Origin: an uncultured Eubacteriales bacterium
GTDB taxonomy: Bacteria; Bacillota; Clostridia; Oscillospirales; Oscillospiraceae
Reading direction: 5' to 3'
DNA: 64,000 bases
Assembly: GCA_934572535.1 (NCBI GenBank)
Contig: CAKTLJ010000011.1
Coordinates: 4,332-68,331 of the forward strand
The notes beneath the pieces are model-generated. The model saw only the letters and a program-made list of their open reading frames with translations. It was not told where the DNA came from and ran no database searches. Shown here piece by piece: positions 29,343 to 37,583 of this stretch. The stretch's first letter is position 1. Each line of letters opens with the position of its first letter. The position numbers were made by a program, and so were the translations under genes.

Positions 29343-30557
29343 ATGGGACTGATTGTACAAAAGTTTGGTGGCTCTTCGCTGGCTACCACCGAGCGCATCC
29401 AGAACGTCGCGCGGATCATCACGGGGACCTATAAGCAGGGCAACAACGTGGTGGCCGTCCTCTCCGCCCAGGGTGACACCACCGATGACCTCATCGAGAA
29501 GGCCCGGGAGATCAACCCCAAGGCGTCCCGCCGGGAGATGGATATGCTCCTGTCCACCGGGGAGCAGATCTCCTGCTCTCTCTGCGCCATGGCCATCGAG
29601 GCCCTGGGCTTTCCGGTGGTCTCCCTGACCGGCTGGCAGGCCGGGGTGCAGACCAACAGCAGCTACAGCAGCGCCCGGATCAAGAAGGTCCGCACGGAGC
29701 GCATCCAGTCTGAGCTGGACCGCAACCACTCCATCGTCATCGTCACCGGCTTCCAGGGCATCAACAAGTTTGACGACATCACCACGCTGGGGCGCGGCGG
29801 GTCCGACACCTCCGCCGTGGCGCTGGCGGCGTCCCTGAAGGCCGACCTCTGCCAGATCTACACCGACGTGGACGGCGTGTATACGGCCGACCCCCGCCAT
29901 GTGAAGGGCGCCAGAAAGCTGGAGGAGATCACCTTCGATGAAATGCTGGAGCTGGCCAGCCAGGGCGCGCAGGTGCTGCACAACCGCTCTGTGGAAATGG
30001 CAAAGAAGTATCGTGTGAATTTAGAAGTGCTGTCCAGCTTTAGCGGAAAGCCGGGCACAAAAGTCAAGGAGGTAGTGAAGACTATGGAGAAGACCCAGAT
30101 CAGCGGTATCGCGAAGGACAAGAATGTGGCCCGTCTGGCCCTTGTGAACGTGGAGGATAAGCCTGGTATCGCCTATCAGGTGTTCTCTCTGCTGGGTCAG
30201 AAGGATATCAACGTGGATATCATCCTGCAATCCATGGGCCGCGGCGAGTCCCAGGACATCAGCTTTACCGTCAAGCGCGACGACGCCGACCAGGCCATGG
30301 AGCTGCTGCAAGAGCACAAGGACAGCCTGGGCTTCGAGCGGGTCGATGTGAACAAGGAAGTGGTAAAGGTCTCCATCGTGGGCGCCGGTATGCTGGAGAA
30401 TGCGGGCGTGGCGGCCAAGATGTTCGGCGCGCTCTATGAAGCCGACATCAATATCCACATGATCTCCACCAGTGAGATCAAGGTCTCCGTCCTGCTGGAC
30501 GAGAGCAACGCCAACCAGGCAGTCCAGGCCATTCACGACAAATTCTTTGAGGATTAA
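29343..30557 (+). CDS. lysC: Aspartate kinase
   Basis: A 404-residue aspartokinase, first step of lysine, threonine and methionine synthesis. The kinase domain starts with IVQKFGGSSLATTERI and has GRGGSDTSAVALAA near residue 155. Two ACT domains follow from about residue 255 (VEDKPGIAYQVFSLLGQKDI and VSIVGAGMLENAGVAAKMF) and would bind lysine or threonine. GGAGG lies eight bases before the ATG at 29343. A strong internal ribosome site and in-frame ATG at codon 248 are noted separately. Two hairpins, including ATGGCGC/GCGCCAT (29300-29323), lie in the leader. Confidence 0.97.
   Translation: MGLIVQKFGGSSLATTERIQNVARIITGTYKQGNNVVAVLSAQGDTTDDLIEKAREINPKASRREMDMLLSTGEQISCSLCAMAIEALGFPVVSLTGWQAGVQTNSSYSSARIKKVRTERIQSELDRNHSIVIVTGFQGINKFDDITTLGRGGSDTSAVALAASLKADLCQIYTDVDGVYTADPRHVKGARKLEEITFDEMLELASQGAQVLHNRSVEMAKKYRVNLEVLSSFSGKPGTKVKEVVKTMEKTQISGIAKDKNVARLALVNVEDKPGIAYQVFSLLGQKDINVDIILQSMGRGESQDISFTVKRDDADQAMELLQEHKDSLGFERVDVNKEVVKVSIVGAGMLENAGVAAKMFGALYEADINIHMISTSEIKVSVLLDESNANQAVQAIHDKFFED
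30066..30086 (+). promoter_or_regulatory. Internal ribosome site and in-frame start inside lysC
   Basis: AAGGAGGT at 30066-30073 stands ten bases before an ATG at 30084 that is in frame (codon 248). The product would be a 157-residue protein made only of the two ACT domains. Bacillus subtilis aspartokinase II and Corynebacterium aspartokinase make their small regulatory subunit in just this way. Confidence 0.65.
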
Positions 30558-30573
30558 AGGAAAATCCTATCAT

Positions 30574-30612
30574 AAAAAGAGGAGTTGGGCGAATGGCCTG
30601 GCTCCTCTTTTT
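30574..30612 (+). terminator. Rho-independent terminator after lysC
   Basis: An 11-bp stem (30574-30584 with 30602-30612) with AAAAA on the left and TTTTT on the right arm. Confidence 0.9.
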
Positions 30613-30692
30613 CTGCGGAAAACCTTGGTGGAAACGACTAAAAGTGGGGGTGAATGGCAGAATTTTTTTTTCAGATGCAATACATTCCCATC

Positions 30693-30721
30693 TTGTAATT
30701 TGCAGAATCCTTTGTTATAAT
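30693..30721 (+). promoter_or_regulatory. Promoter of the etfB-etfA-acyl-CoA dehydrogenase operon
   Basis: TTGTAA (30693-30698), a 17-base spacer and TATAAT (30716-30721). Transcription would start near 30728, leaving a leader of about 207 bases. Confidence 0.8.
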
Positions 30722-30769
30722 ACGACCGTAGTGTAATGGATAGGGTATACTTTGTGTGCTCTTCCAGTG

Positions 30770-30898
30770 AAACGTCTGCCACCGGGGCACCCACCCGGTC
30801 TGGCGTTTACGATAAACCGGCGCGTTCCGTCTCGGCTGGAAAGGGGAGCGGGCTAGCCCGCGAACCGGACCGAAGACGGCGGAAACCTGGGATTATCG
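30770..30898 (+). ncRNA. Structured 5' leader upstream of etfB, class not recognised
   Basis: This 130-base stretch folds by eye into two domains. The first is a hairpin: AAACG (30770-30774) with CGTTT (30804-30808) and ACCGGG (30781-30786) with CCCGGT (30794-30799). The second is closed by CGATAA (30810-30815) with TTATCG (30893-30898) and holds a long arm: CCGTCT (30827-30832) with AGACGG (30874-30879), CGG (30833-30835) with CCG (30870-30872), CTGG with CCGG, and the tip GCGGGC/GCCCGC (30848-30861). A purine-rich internal loop AAAGGGGA faces GAA. It ends about 20 bases before the GGGGG ribosome site. It does not fit the FMN, cobalamin, SAM, TPP, glycine or T-box consensus. Confidence 0.55.
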
Positions 30899-30934
30899 AA
30901 AATAAAACAAATTTTTAATAGGGGGAAATCAGAA

Positions 30935-31744
30935 ATGAACATACTTGTTTGTATCAAGCAAGTGCCGGACACGACCATTATCAAGATCGATCCTGTCACT
31001 AACACCCTGATGCGTGAGGGCGTTCCCGCCATCGTCAGCCCCTTCGACGCTTATGCAGTCGAAGCTGCTGCCCGCATCAAGGACAAGGACAAGAACACCA
31101 AGATCTTCGTTCTGTCCATGGGTCCCGAGCAGGCTCTGGCCGCTCTGAAGGAGTGTCTGTCTGTCGGCGGCGACAAGGCATACCTGGTCTCCGACCGCGC
31201 TTGCGGCGGTTCCGATACCCTGGCAACCGGCTACATCCTGGCCAACACCATCAAGAAGATCGAAGAGCTGGAAGGCCTGAAGTTCGACATGCTGATGTTC
31301 GGTAAGCAGGCTATCGACGGCGATACCGCTCAGGTCGGTCCTCAGGTCGCTGAGTACCTGGATTATCCCCAGGTCACCTACGGCTGGGAAGTTTGGCCCA
31401 CCGAGGATGGCGCCGGTGTCCGCGTGAAGAAGGAGCTGGAGGACGGCTTCGAGATCCTGGAGATGGCTTGCCCCTGCGCAGTCACCATCACCAAGCCCGA
31501 CTACGAGCCCCGCTTCCCCACCATCAAGTCCAAGATGGCTGCCAACAAGGCAAAGATCCCCGTTCTCTCCGCAGCTGACTGCAACCTGGACGTTGAGCAG
31601 TCCGGCCTGAAGGGCTCTCCCACCAAGGTTAAGAAGAGCTTCACTCCTCCTCGTAAGGAAGGCGGCCTGAAGATCAAGGAAGAGACTCCTGAAGAGTCCG
31701 CAAAGAAGCTGTATGACCTGCTCAAGGACAAGGGCATTATCTAA
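30935..31744 (+). CDS. etfB: Electron transfer flavoprotein subunit beta
   Basis: A 269-residue EtfB. It starts NILVCIKQVPDTT and has VEAAARIKD and the AMP/FAD-site block GKQAIDGDTAQVGPQVAEYL near residue 127. With EtfA it carries electrons from acyl-CoA dehydrogenase; in clostridia such Etf/Bcd complexes can bifurcate electrons to ferredoxin. Many codons end in T (GCT, GGT, GTT), a pattern shared by the two genes that follow and unlike most of the window. Confidence 0.97.
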   Translation: MNILVCIKQVPDTTIIKIDPVTNTLMREGVPAIVSPFDAYAVEAAARIKDKDKNTKIFVLSMGPEQALAALKECLSVGGDKAYLVSDRACGGSDTLATGYILANTIKKIEELEGLKFDMLMFGKQAIDGDTAQVGPQVAEYLDYPQVTYGWEVWPTEDGAGVRVKKELEDGFEILEMACPCAVTITKPDYEPRFPTIKSKMAANKAKIPVLSAADCNLDVEQSGLKGSPTKVKKSFTPPRKEGGLKIKEETPEESAKKLYDLLKDKGII

Positions 31745-31765
31745 TAGAGGGGAGGACGAAAAACA

Positions 31766-32785
31766 ATGTTACAGACTAGCTATGAAGCAAAGAGCAAGGA
31801 CCTTTGGGTCTTTATTGAGACCAAGAACGGCAAGGCAAGAAACGTTGGCCTGGAGCTGCTGAACCCCGGCCGCCGTCTGGCTGCCATCCAGGGCGGTAAG
31901 ACCGTTGCTCTGGTTATCGGTTACAACTGCGACGAGGCTGTTAAGGAAGCCATCGCTTACGGCGCTGACAAGGTCCTGGTCGTTGACAATGAGGTCTATG
32001 ACCACTACAGCACCGACGCATACACCGCAGCCATCGTGCACTGCGTCGAGGCCGACTGCCCCACCTCCATCCTGATGGGCGCATCCCCCCTGGGCCGTGA
32101 CCTGGGCCCCCGTGTCGCTGGTCGTCTGAGAACCGGTCTGACCGCAGACTGCACCTCTCTGGACATCGACGAGGCTACCGGCAAGGTCGCTTGGACCCGT
32201 CCCGCATTCGGCGGTAACCTGATGGCTACCATCCTGTGCCCCTTCACCTTCCCCCAGATCGGTACCTGCCGTCCCGGCGTCAACAAGAAGCTGGAGCCCG
32301 ACTACAGCCGTACCGCTGATGTTGAGAAGATCGACTTCGTGTTCCCCGCTGACAAGATCCGCATCAAGGTCATCGAGACCATCACCGAAGAGGGTGAGAA
32401 GGTTGACCTGGAAGGCGCTGACATCATTGTCTCCGGCGGCCGTGGTCTGGGTGGCCCCGAGGGCTTCGAGACCGTGATCAAGCCTCTGGCTGACGCACTG
32501 GGCGGCGTTGTTGGCTCCTCCCGTGCAGCAGTTGACGCTGGCTGGATCCCCCACGCACACCAGGTTGGCCAGACCGGTAAGACCGTTGGCCCCAAGCTGT
32601 ATGTCGCTTGCGGCATCTCCGGCGCTATCCAGCACCTGGCTGGCATGGGCTCCTCTGACTTCATCGTCTGCATCAACAAGGACGTTGAGGCTCCCATCTT
32701 CGGTGTGGCAGACCTGGGTGTTGTTGGTAACCTGTATGATGTCTGCCCCGCACTGACCAAGCTGATCCTGGCTGACAAGGACTAA
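31766..32785 (+). CDS. etfA: Electron transfer flavoprotein subunit alpha
   Basis: A 339-residue EtfA. The C-terminal FAD-binding domain shows VSGGRGLGGPEGF near residue 216, GSSRAAVDAGW, HQVGQTGKTVGPKLYVACG and the final CINKDVEAPIFGVADLGVVG split over the last 45 residues. It follows etfB by 21 bases with GAGGGGAGGA as ribosome site. No extra N-terminal ferredoxin domain is present. Confidence 0.97.
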   Translation: MLQTSYEAKSKDLWVFIETKNGKARNVGLELLNPGRRLAAIQGGKTVALVIGYNCDEAVKEAIAYGADKVLVVDNEVYDHYSTDAYTAAIVHCVEADCPTSILMGASPLGRDLGPRVAGRLRTGLTADCTSLDIDEATGKVAWTRPAFGGNLMATILCPFTFPQIGTCRPGVNKKLEPDYSRTADVEKIDFVFPADKIRIKVIETITEEGEKVDLEGADIIVSGGRGLGGPEGFETVIKPLADALGGVVGSSRAAVDAGWIPHAHQVGQTGKTVGPKLYVACGISGAIQHLAGMGSSDFIVCINKDVEAPIFGVADLGVVGNLYDVCPALTKLILADKD

Positions 32786-32818
32786 TTTCTGTCAAAAATA
32801 AAATTTAATATACCCTGG

Positions 32819-32843
32819 CACCCCCTCGCTTAGCGAGGGGGTG
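32819..32843 (+). other. Perfect hairpin between etfA and the acyl-CoA dehydrogenase gene
   Basis: A 12-bp perfect palindromic stem (32819-32830 with 32832-32843) around a single T, so the real loop is three to five bases. No T run follows. It lies inside the operon, 28 bases before the next start, and could protect the etfBA message or slow readthrough. Confidence 0.7.
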
Positions 32844-32871
32844 ACCCCCAAGGGAAAGAAAGGAAAAACTT

Positions 32872-34017
32872 ATGGATTTCAAGTTTACCGAGATGGAGCA
32901 GGAAATCATCGACATGCTGCATGATTTCTGCATCAAGGAAGTCAAGCCCATCGCTGCTGAGCTGGACGAGAAGGAAGAGTTCACCCAGAACGCACGCGAG
33001 AAGCTGGCCGAGATGGGTATGCTGGGCACCTATATTCCTGAGGAATATGGCGGCGCTGGCCTGTCCTACCTGACCTACATCGCATGCTGCGAGGAGCTGG
33101 CAAAGTACTGCGCTTCCACCTCCATCATGTTCTCTGTCCATGGTTCCCTGTGCTCCTGGCCCATCCTGGAGTTCGGCACCGAGGAGCAGAAGCAGAAGTA
33201 CCTGGTTCCCCTGGCACAGGGCGAGAAGCTGGGCGCTATGGGTCTGACCGAGCCCTCCGCTGGTACCGACGCTGCTGGCGTCCGCACCACCGCTGTCCTG
33301 CAGGGTGACAAGTACATCCTGAACGGCACCAAGATCTTCATCACCAACGGTTACTATGCAGATACCTATGTTATCTTCGCTCGTACCAACCCCGACATGA
33401 GCCTGGGCCACAAGGGCCTGTCCGCCTTCATCGTTGAGAAGGGCTTCAAGGGCTTCAGCTTCGGCACCAAGGAGAAGAAGATGGGCATCCGTGCTTCCGC
33501 TACCTACGAGCTGGTCTTCGAGGACTGCGAAGTTCCCGCAGAGAACCTGCTGGGCAAGGAAGGCGAAGGCTTCAAGATCGCTATGCAGCTGCTGGACGGC
33601 GGCCGTATCGGCGTTGCTGCTCAGGCTCTGGGTATCGCTCAGGGCGCTATCGACGAGTGCATCCCCTATCTGAAGCAGCGCAAGCAGTTCGGCAAGCCCC
33701 TGTCCGCTTTCCAGAACACTCAGTTCGAGCTGGCTGACATGCAGACCAAGGTTGACGCTTCCCGTCTGCTGATCTATCGTTCCGCTATGGCTAAGCAGAA
33801 CCACGAGCCCTACAGCCACCTGGCTGCCATGGGTAAGATGATGGCTGCTGAGGTCGCTTCCGACGTCACCCGCCGCGTTGTTCAGCTGGTCGGCGGCTGC
33901 GGCTACACCCGTGAGTATCCCTTCGAGCGCATGATGCGTGACGCTAAGATCACCGAGATCTACGAGGGCACCACCGAGGTTCAGAAGATGGTTGTTTCCG
34001 GCTGGATGCTGAAGTAA
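32872..34017 (+). CDS. Acyl-CoA dehydrogenase, short-chain (butyryl-CoA type)
   Basis: A 381-residue flavin acyl-CoA dehydrogenase. YTEP-like block MGLTEPSAGTDA lies near residue 122, ITNGYYAD near 155, and the C-terminal GGCGYTREYPFERMMRDAKI and IYEGTTEVQ hold the catalytic Glu of short-chain enzymes. It is downstream of etfB-etfA in one operon, so it most likely reduces crotonyl-CoA to butyryl-CoA, though the chain length is inferred. Crotonase, hydroxybutyryl-CoA dehydrogenase and thiolase genes are not in the window. AAAGGAAA precedes the ATG. Confidence 0.93.
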   Translation: MDFKFTEMEQEIIDMLHDFCIKEVKPIAAELDEKEEFTQNAREKLAEMGMLGTYIPEEYGGAGLSYLTYIACCEELAKYCASTSIMFSVHGSLCSWPILEFGTEEQKQKYLVPLAQGEKLGAMGLTEPSAGTDAAGVRTTAVLQGDKYILNGTKIFITNGYYADTYVIFARTNPDMSLGHKGLSAFIVEKGFKGFSFGTKEKKMGIRASATYELVFEDCEVPAENLLGKEGEGFKIAMQLLDGGRIGVAAQALGIAQGAIDECIPYLKQRKQFGKPLSAFQNTQFELADMQTKVDASRLLIYRSAMAKQNHEPYSHLAAMGKMMAAEVASDVTRRVVQLVGGCGYTREYPFERMMRDAKITEIYEGTTEVQKMVVSGWMLK

Positions 34018-34046
34018 TCAACGTTCTATCTCGTTTTAAGAAATTC

Positions 34047-34080
34047 AAGAAGGCGCAGTGGCTTGCCGCTGCGCCTTCTT
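34047..34080 (+). terminator. Rho-independent terminator after the acyl-CoA dehydrogenase gene
   Basis: A 12-bp stem (34047-34058 with 34069-34080), inner GGC/GCC pairing, then TTCTATT. Confidence 0.85.
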
Positions 34081-34109
34081 TCTATTCCTATCGCAGAAAA
34101 GAGGAAGCT

Positions 34110-34673
34110 ATGGATATCGACACGACGTTATATACGGGCCGTCCTGCCGACTGCACGGGCCGCCTGGAGAAGGAGGTCGCCTGCTACGATCTGCTCGACG
34201 CCCTTGGCATCGCCTACCGGCGCGTGGACCACGACGCGGCGGACACCATCCCGGCCTGCGAGGCGGTGGAGGCCTATCTGGGGGCCAGGATCTGCAAAAA
34301 CCTGGTGCTGTGCAACCGTCAGAAGACGGCGTTTTACCTCCTGCTGATGGACGGAGAGAAGCCCTTCCACACCAAGGACCTCTCCAAGCAGATCGGCTCC
34401 TCCCGCCTGTCCTTTGCCCCGCCGGAGGAGATGGAGCGGTATTTGGGAGTCACGCCGGGCTCCGCGACCATCCTGGCCCTGATGAACGACGAGGCGCACA
34501 AGGTCCACCTGATCCTGGATCGGTCGGTGGCGGAGGGAGATGTGTTTGGCTGCCATCCCTGCATCAATACCTCCTCCCTGGCTCTGTCCATGCGGGAGAT
34601 CCGGGAGAAGTTCCTGCCCCACCTGGGGATCGAGGCCACGATCGTGGACCTGCCCGATGACCGGGAGGCCTGA
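34110..34673 (+). CDS. Aminoacyl-tRNA editing protein, YbaK/ProX type
   Basis: A 187-residue free-standing trans-editing domain related to the INS domain of prolyl-tRNA synthetase (YbaK/ProXp/PrdX). KNLVLCNRQKTAFYLLLMDG near residue 63 and GSSRLSFAPPEEMERYLGVTPG, with the conserved lysine in KNL, fit. It should remove mischarged amino acids (Ala or Cys) from tRNA-Pro. AAGAGGAAGC lies before the ATG. It is flanked by terminators and appears monocistronic. Confidence 0.85.
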   Translation: MDIDTTLYTGRPADCTGRLEKEVACYDLLDALGIAYRRVDHDAADTIPACEAVEAYLGARICKNLVLCNRQKTAFYLLLMDGEKPFHTKDLSKQIGSSRLSFAPPEEMERYLGVTPGSATILALMNDEAHKVHLILDRSVAEGDVFGCHPCINTSSLALSMREIREKFLPHLGIEATIVDLPDDREA

Positions 34674-34685
34674 GCGGGCACGACG

Positions 34686-34735
34686 AGAAGACCCATGTTG
34701 CCGGAGGGAGTTCGACAATGTGGGTTTTCTTATTG
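34686..34735 (+). terminator. Probable terminator after the tRNA-editing gene
   Basis: ACCCA (34691-34695) pairs with TGGGT (34721-34725) and TGTTG with CGACA further in; TTTTCTTATT follows. The stem has a bulge. Confidence 0.5.
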
Positions 34736-34758
34736 TGCGGGAAAAAACCGCGCGCCGG

Positions 34759-34787
34759 TGGAAATCCCCCCGCGGGTGTGCTATAAT
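34759..34787 (+). promoter_or_regulatory. Promoter of the YkvI-like transporter gene
   Basis: TGGAAA (34759-34764), 17 bases, TATAAT (34782-34787), with TGTGC before the -10. Confidence 0.6.
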
Positions 34788-34822
34788 AACTTGCTAATTG
34801 TATTGTATGTGGAGGAACGGTC

Positions 34823-35911
34823 ATGCAGATCAGAGGAAGGCAGCTGGCCTTCACGTGGATCGGCTGTTTCCTGGGGGCCGGGTTCGTGTCCGGCCAGGAG
34901 ATCAGCCAGTTTTTCAATCACTTTGGGCTTCCCGGCCTTCTGGGACAGGTGGGAGCCGTTCTTTTGCTCTCCCTGCTCTGCGGTGTGGTCTTTTCCCTGT
35001 CGAAGAGGACCGGGCGCAGCGAGGTCCACGAGATCGCGGTCCCGGTGGAGAGCCGCCTGCTGCGCGGCATCGCCGTGGTGGTCGCCAGCTCCTATATGTA
35101 CGGGATCTACGTTGTCATGTGCGCGGGCGTCGGCACGGTGGTCGAGCAGCTGACGGGCAGCGCCGCGCTGCGGCTGGTTTGCGGCGCGGCCTTCTGCGCG
35201 GCGATCACGGCCGTCGCCGTCCGCGGGATGGGCGGTGCGATCCGGGTCTTTTCCCGTCTGATGCCGGTGCTGGTGGTCCTGTCCCTGGTGGTGGTGGCCG
35301 CCGGTCTGGCGGCCTTTTCCGGCGCGGGCCTTTCCTTCCGGCCCGCCGAGACGAAGAATCCTGTGGTGAACCAGTGGCTGCTGGCGGCGGTTACCTATGT
35401 GTCCTACAATTTTTTGTCGGCCATCGGCACCCTGGCCCCGCTGGGTACCATGGTCCGCTCGCCCCGGGATATCCGAGAGGGCGTCCTCCTCGGCGGCGGC
35501 ATCCTGCTGGTGGTGTCCTTTGGGATCCACCTGGCCATGGTGTCCCTGCCCGTGAGCACGCGCGCGGAGCTGCCCATGCTCTACCTGGCCGGGGCGCTGC
35601 ATCCGGTGCTGGAATGGGTGTATGCGGTGGTGATCTTTCTGGGGATGTTTGGCGCGGCCATGTCGGTCTTTGTGCCCGTGCCCCGGTACCTATGCCGCTT
35701 TGCGCGCTTTCAGAACCACCCTGTCCTGGTGCCGGTGGTCCTGAGCGCGGCGGCCTTTGTGCTCAGTCAGGTCGGATTCAGCGACTTGATCGGGACGATC
35801 TATCCCATCTATGGATTTGTTGGCTTTTTGTATATCGCGGGCATCCTGGTCCACGCCTGGATGACCCGTCCAAGGAGAAAGACAGGAGGGGACCATGGTA
35901 CGAATCAGTAA
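34823..35911 (+). CDS. YkvI family membrane protein, putative amino-acid transporter-like
   Basis: A 362-residue membrane protein of the YkvI family, distantly related to the amino acid-polyamine-organocation transporters. The N-terminal segment WIGCFLGAGFVSGQEISQFF is the family hallmark (a broken first helix). About ten hydrophobic segments can be counted. Substrate unknown. GGAGGAA precedes the ATG, and the last 17 bases overlap the next gene. Confidence 0.85.
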   Translation: MQIRGRQLAFTWIGCFLGAGFVSGQEISQFFNHFGLPGLLGQVGAVLLLSLLCGVVFSLSKRTGRSEVHEIAVPVESRLLRGIAVVVASSYMYGIYVVMCAGVGTVVEQLTGSAALRLVCGAAFCAAITAVAVRGMGGAIRVFSRLMPVLVVLSLVVVAAGLAAFSGAGLSFRPAETKNPVVNQWLLAAVTYVSYNFLSAIGTLAPLGTMVRSPRDIREGVLLGGGILLVVSFGIHLAMVSLPVSTRAELPMLYLAGALHPVLEWVYAVVIFLGMFGAAMSVFVPVPRYLCRFARFQNHPVLVPVVLSAAAFVLSQVGFSDLIGTIYPIYGFVGFLYIAGILVHAWMTRPRRKTGGDHGTNQ

Positions 35912-37481
35912 TTTGATCTTACCTCCCGACGGCGACCCGTCGCTTCTGAAAAGGAAGGCGGCGCGGGCGTTGGGCGTTCCGGTGGGGAAGATCCACCGCT
36001 GCGTTCCGGTGCGGCAGTCGATCGACGCGCGCAAAAAGGGCAGCGTACACTATGTCATGACGGTTGACGTCGCCCTCTCCCAGGAGGAGGCGGTGGTGCG
36101 CCGGGTCAACGACAAGAACGTGCGGCTCCAGGCGGAGCCGACGCCCTATCAGTTTCCTGCGGTGACGAGAGTCTCCGCCTACCCGCCCGTGGTGGTCGGC
36201 AGCGGCCCCGCCGGCCTGCTGGCCGCCCTCTGTCTGGCCCGCGCCGGGCTGCGGCCCATCCTGCTGGAGCGCGGCCAGGCCCTGGAGCAGCGGGTGAAGG
36301 ACGTGGAGGCCTTCTGGGGCGGGGGAGACCTCGACCCGGAGTCCAACGTGCAGTTTGGCGAGGGCGGCGCCGGGACCTTTTCCGACGGCAAGCTCACCAC
36401 CGGCACCCACGACCCCCGCATGTCCCACGTGATGCAGACCTTTGTCGGGGCGGGGGCGCCGGAGGACATCCTCTGGCAGCACAAGCCCCACGTGGGGACG
36501 GACCTTCTCCGGCGGGTGGTGAAGAACCTGCGGGAGGAGATCCAGCGCTTGGGCGGCGAGGTGCGCTTCGGCCACCGGCTGACGGGCCTGAAGACGGCGG
36601 GGGACCGGCTCACGGAGATCGTGGTGGACGACGGCGGCGGCGCCTACACCCTGGCCTGCGACGCGCTGATCCTGGCCCCCGGCCATTCGGCCCGGGACAC
36701 CTTTCGGATGCTGCGGGAGGCCGGGGTGGAGATGGAGCAAAAGCCCTTCGCCATCGGCGTGCGCATCGAGCATCGGCAGGAGAACATCAGCCGGGCGCAG
36801 TTTGGTGAGGCCTGGGAGAAGCTGCCTCCGGCGGACTACAAGCTGGTCTGCCACCTGCCCAGCGGCCGGTCGGCCTATACCTTCTGCGTCTGTCCCGGCG
36901 GCCAGATCGTGGCGGCGGCCTCCCACCCCGGGATGCTGGTGACCAACGGCATGAGCAACCGGGCGCGGGACGGCCAGTTCATCAACGGCGGCTTCCTGGT
37001 CGGGGTGCAGCCCCGGGACTTTGGCAGCGACGATCCCCTGGCCGGTGTGGCCTTTCAGGAGATTTGGGAGAGTAAGGCCTACGCCTGCGGCCGCCCGGGC
37101 TACGAGGCCCCGGCCCAGCGCGTGGGCGACTTCCTGCGGGGCGTTCCCACCCCTGCGGGCCTGACCAACCGCAGCACCTATCGGCCCGACGTCTGCTTTG
37201 GCGACCTGCGGGAGACCCTGCCCGCCTTTGTCACCGATTCCCTGGCGGAGGCCCTTCCGGTCCTGGACCGCAAGCTGCATGGGTTCAGCGCGCCGGACGC
37301 GCTGATGGTGGGGGTGGAGACGCGCTCCTCCTCGCCGGTGCGCCTGCTGCGGGACCAGAGCTATCAGTCGAACATCCGGGGACTCTATCCCTGCGGCGAG
37401 GGGGCCGGGTATGCCGGCGGCATCGTCTCTGCGGCGGTGGACGGCATCCGGGTGGCGGAAGCCGTCGCGGCCCCGCGCTGA
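35895..37481 (+). CDS. FAD-dependent oxidoreductase (COG2509 type)
   Basis: A 528-residue flavoprotein. After an N-terminal domain of about 95 residues comes the dinucleotide-binding PPVVVGSGPAGLLAALCLARAG and FGEGGAGTFSDGKL; the C-terminal GLYPCGEGAGYAGGIVSAAV closes the FAD site. This architecture is common in Firmicutes and is annotated as an uncharacterised FAD-dependent dehydrogenase. Substrate unknown. It overlaps the YkvI-like gene by 17 bases, and AGGAGGGG precedes its ATG, so the two are co-translated. Confidence 0.88.
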   Translation: MVRISNLILPPDGDPSLLKRKAARALGVPVGKIHRCVPVRQSIDARKKGSVHYVMTVDVALSQEEAVVRRVNDKNVRLQAEPTPYQFPAVTRVSAYPPVVVGSGPAGLLAALCLARAGLRPILLERGQALEQRVKDVEAFWGGGDLDPESNVQFGEGGAGTFSDGKLTTGTHDPRMSHVMQTFVGAGAPEDILWQHKPHVGTDLLRRVVKNLREEIQRLGGEVRFGHRLTGLKTAGDRLTEIVVDDGGGAYTLACDALILAPGHSARDTFRMLREAGVEMEQKPFAIGVRIEHRQENISRAQFGEAWEKLPPADYKLVCHLPSGRSAYTFCVCPGGQIVAAASHPGMLVTNGMSNRARDGQFINGGFLVGVQPRDFGSDDPLAGVAFQEIWESKAYACGRPGYEAPAQRVGDFLRGVPTPAGLTNRSTYRPDVCFGDLRETLPAFVTDSLAEALPVLDRKLHGFSAPDALMVGVETRSSSPVRLLRDQSYQSNIRGLYPCGEGAGYAGGIVSAAVDGIRVAEAVAAPR

Positions 37482-37513
37482 CCCGGAAATGCGCCCGATT
37501 TCGGAAGATTAGG

Positions 37514-37542
37514 TTGCAATCAAGGGGAAAGTAGTATATAAT
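37514..37542 (+). promoter_or_regulatory. Promoter of glnS
   Basis: TTGCAA (37514-37519), 17 bases, TATAAT (37537-37542). Confidence 0.75.
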
Positions 37543-37583
37543 CAGTTGTTATGATATAGCGCTTATAATAAGGAGTGAACGCC

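Noticed and set aside
30770..30898. Known riboswitch classes (FMN, cobalamin, SAM, TPP, glycine, T-box, c-di-GMP) for the etfB leader
   Set aside because: The invariant core sequences of these classes as I remember them are not found in the right order, so I left the element unassigned.
30736..30918. A 60-codon frame in the etfB leader
   Set aside because: No ribosome site, Arg/Gly-rich content, and it overlaps the paired stems. It looks like a chance frame in structured RNA.
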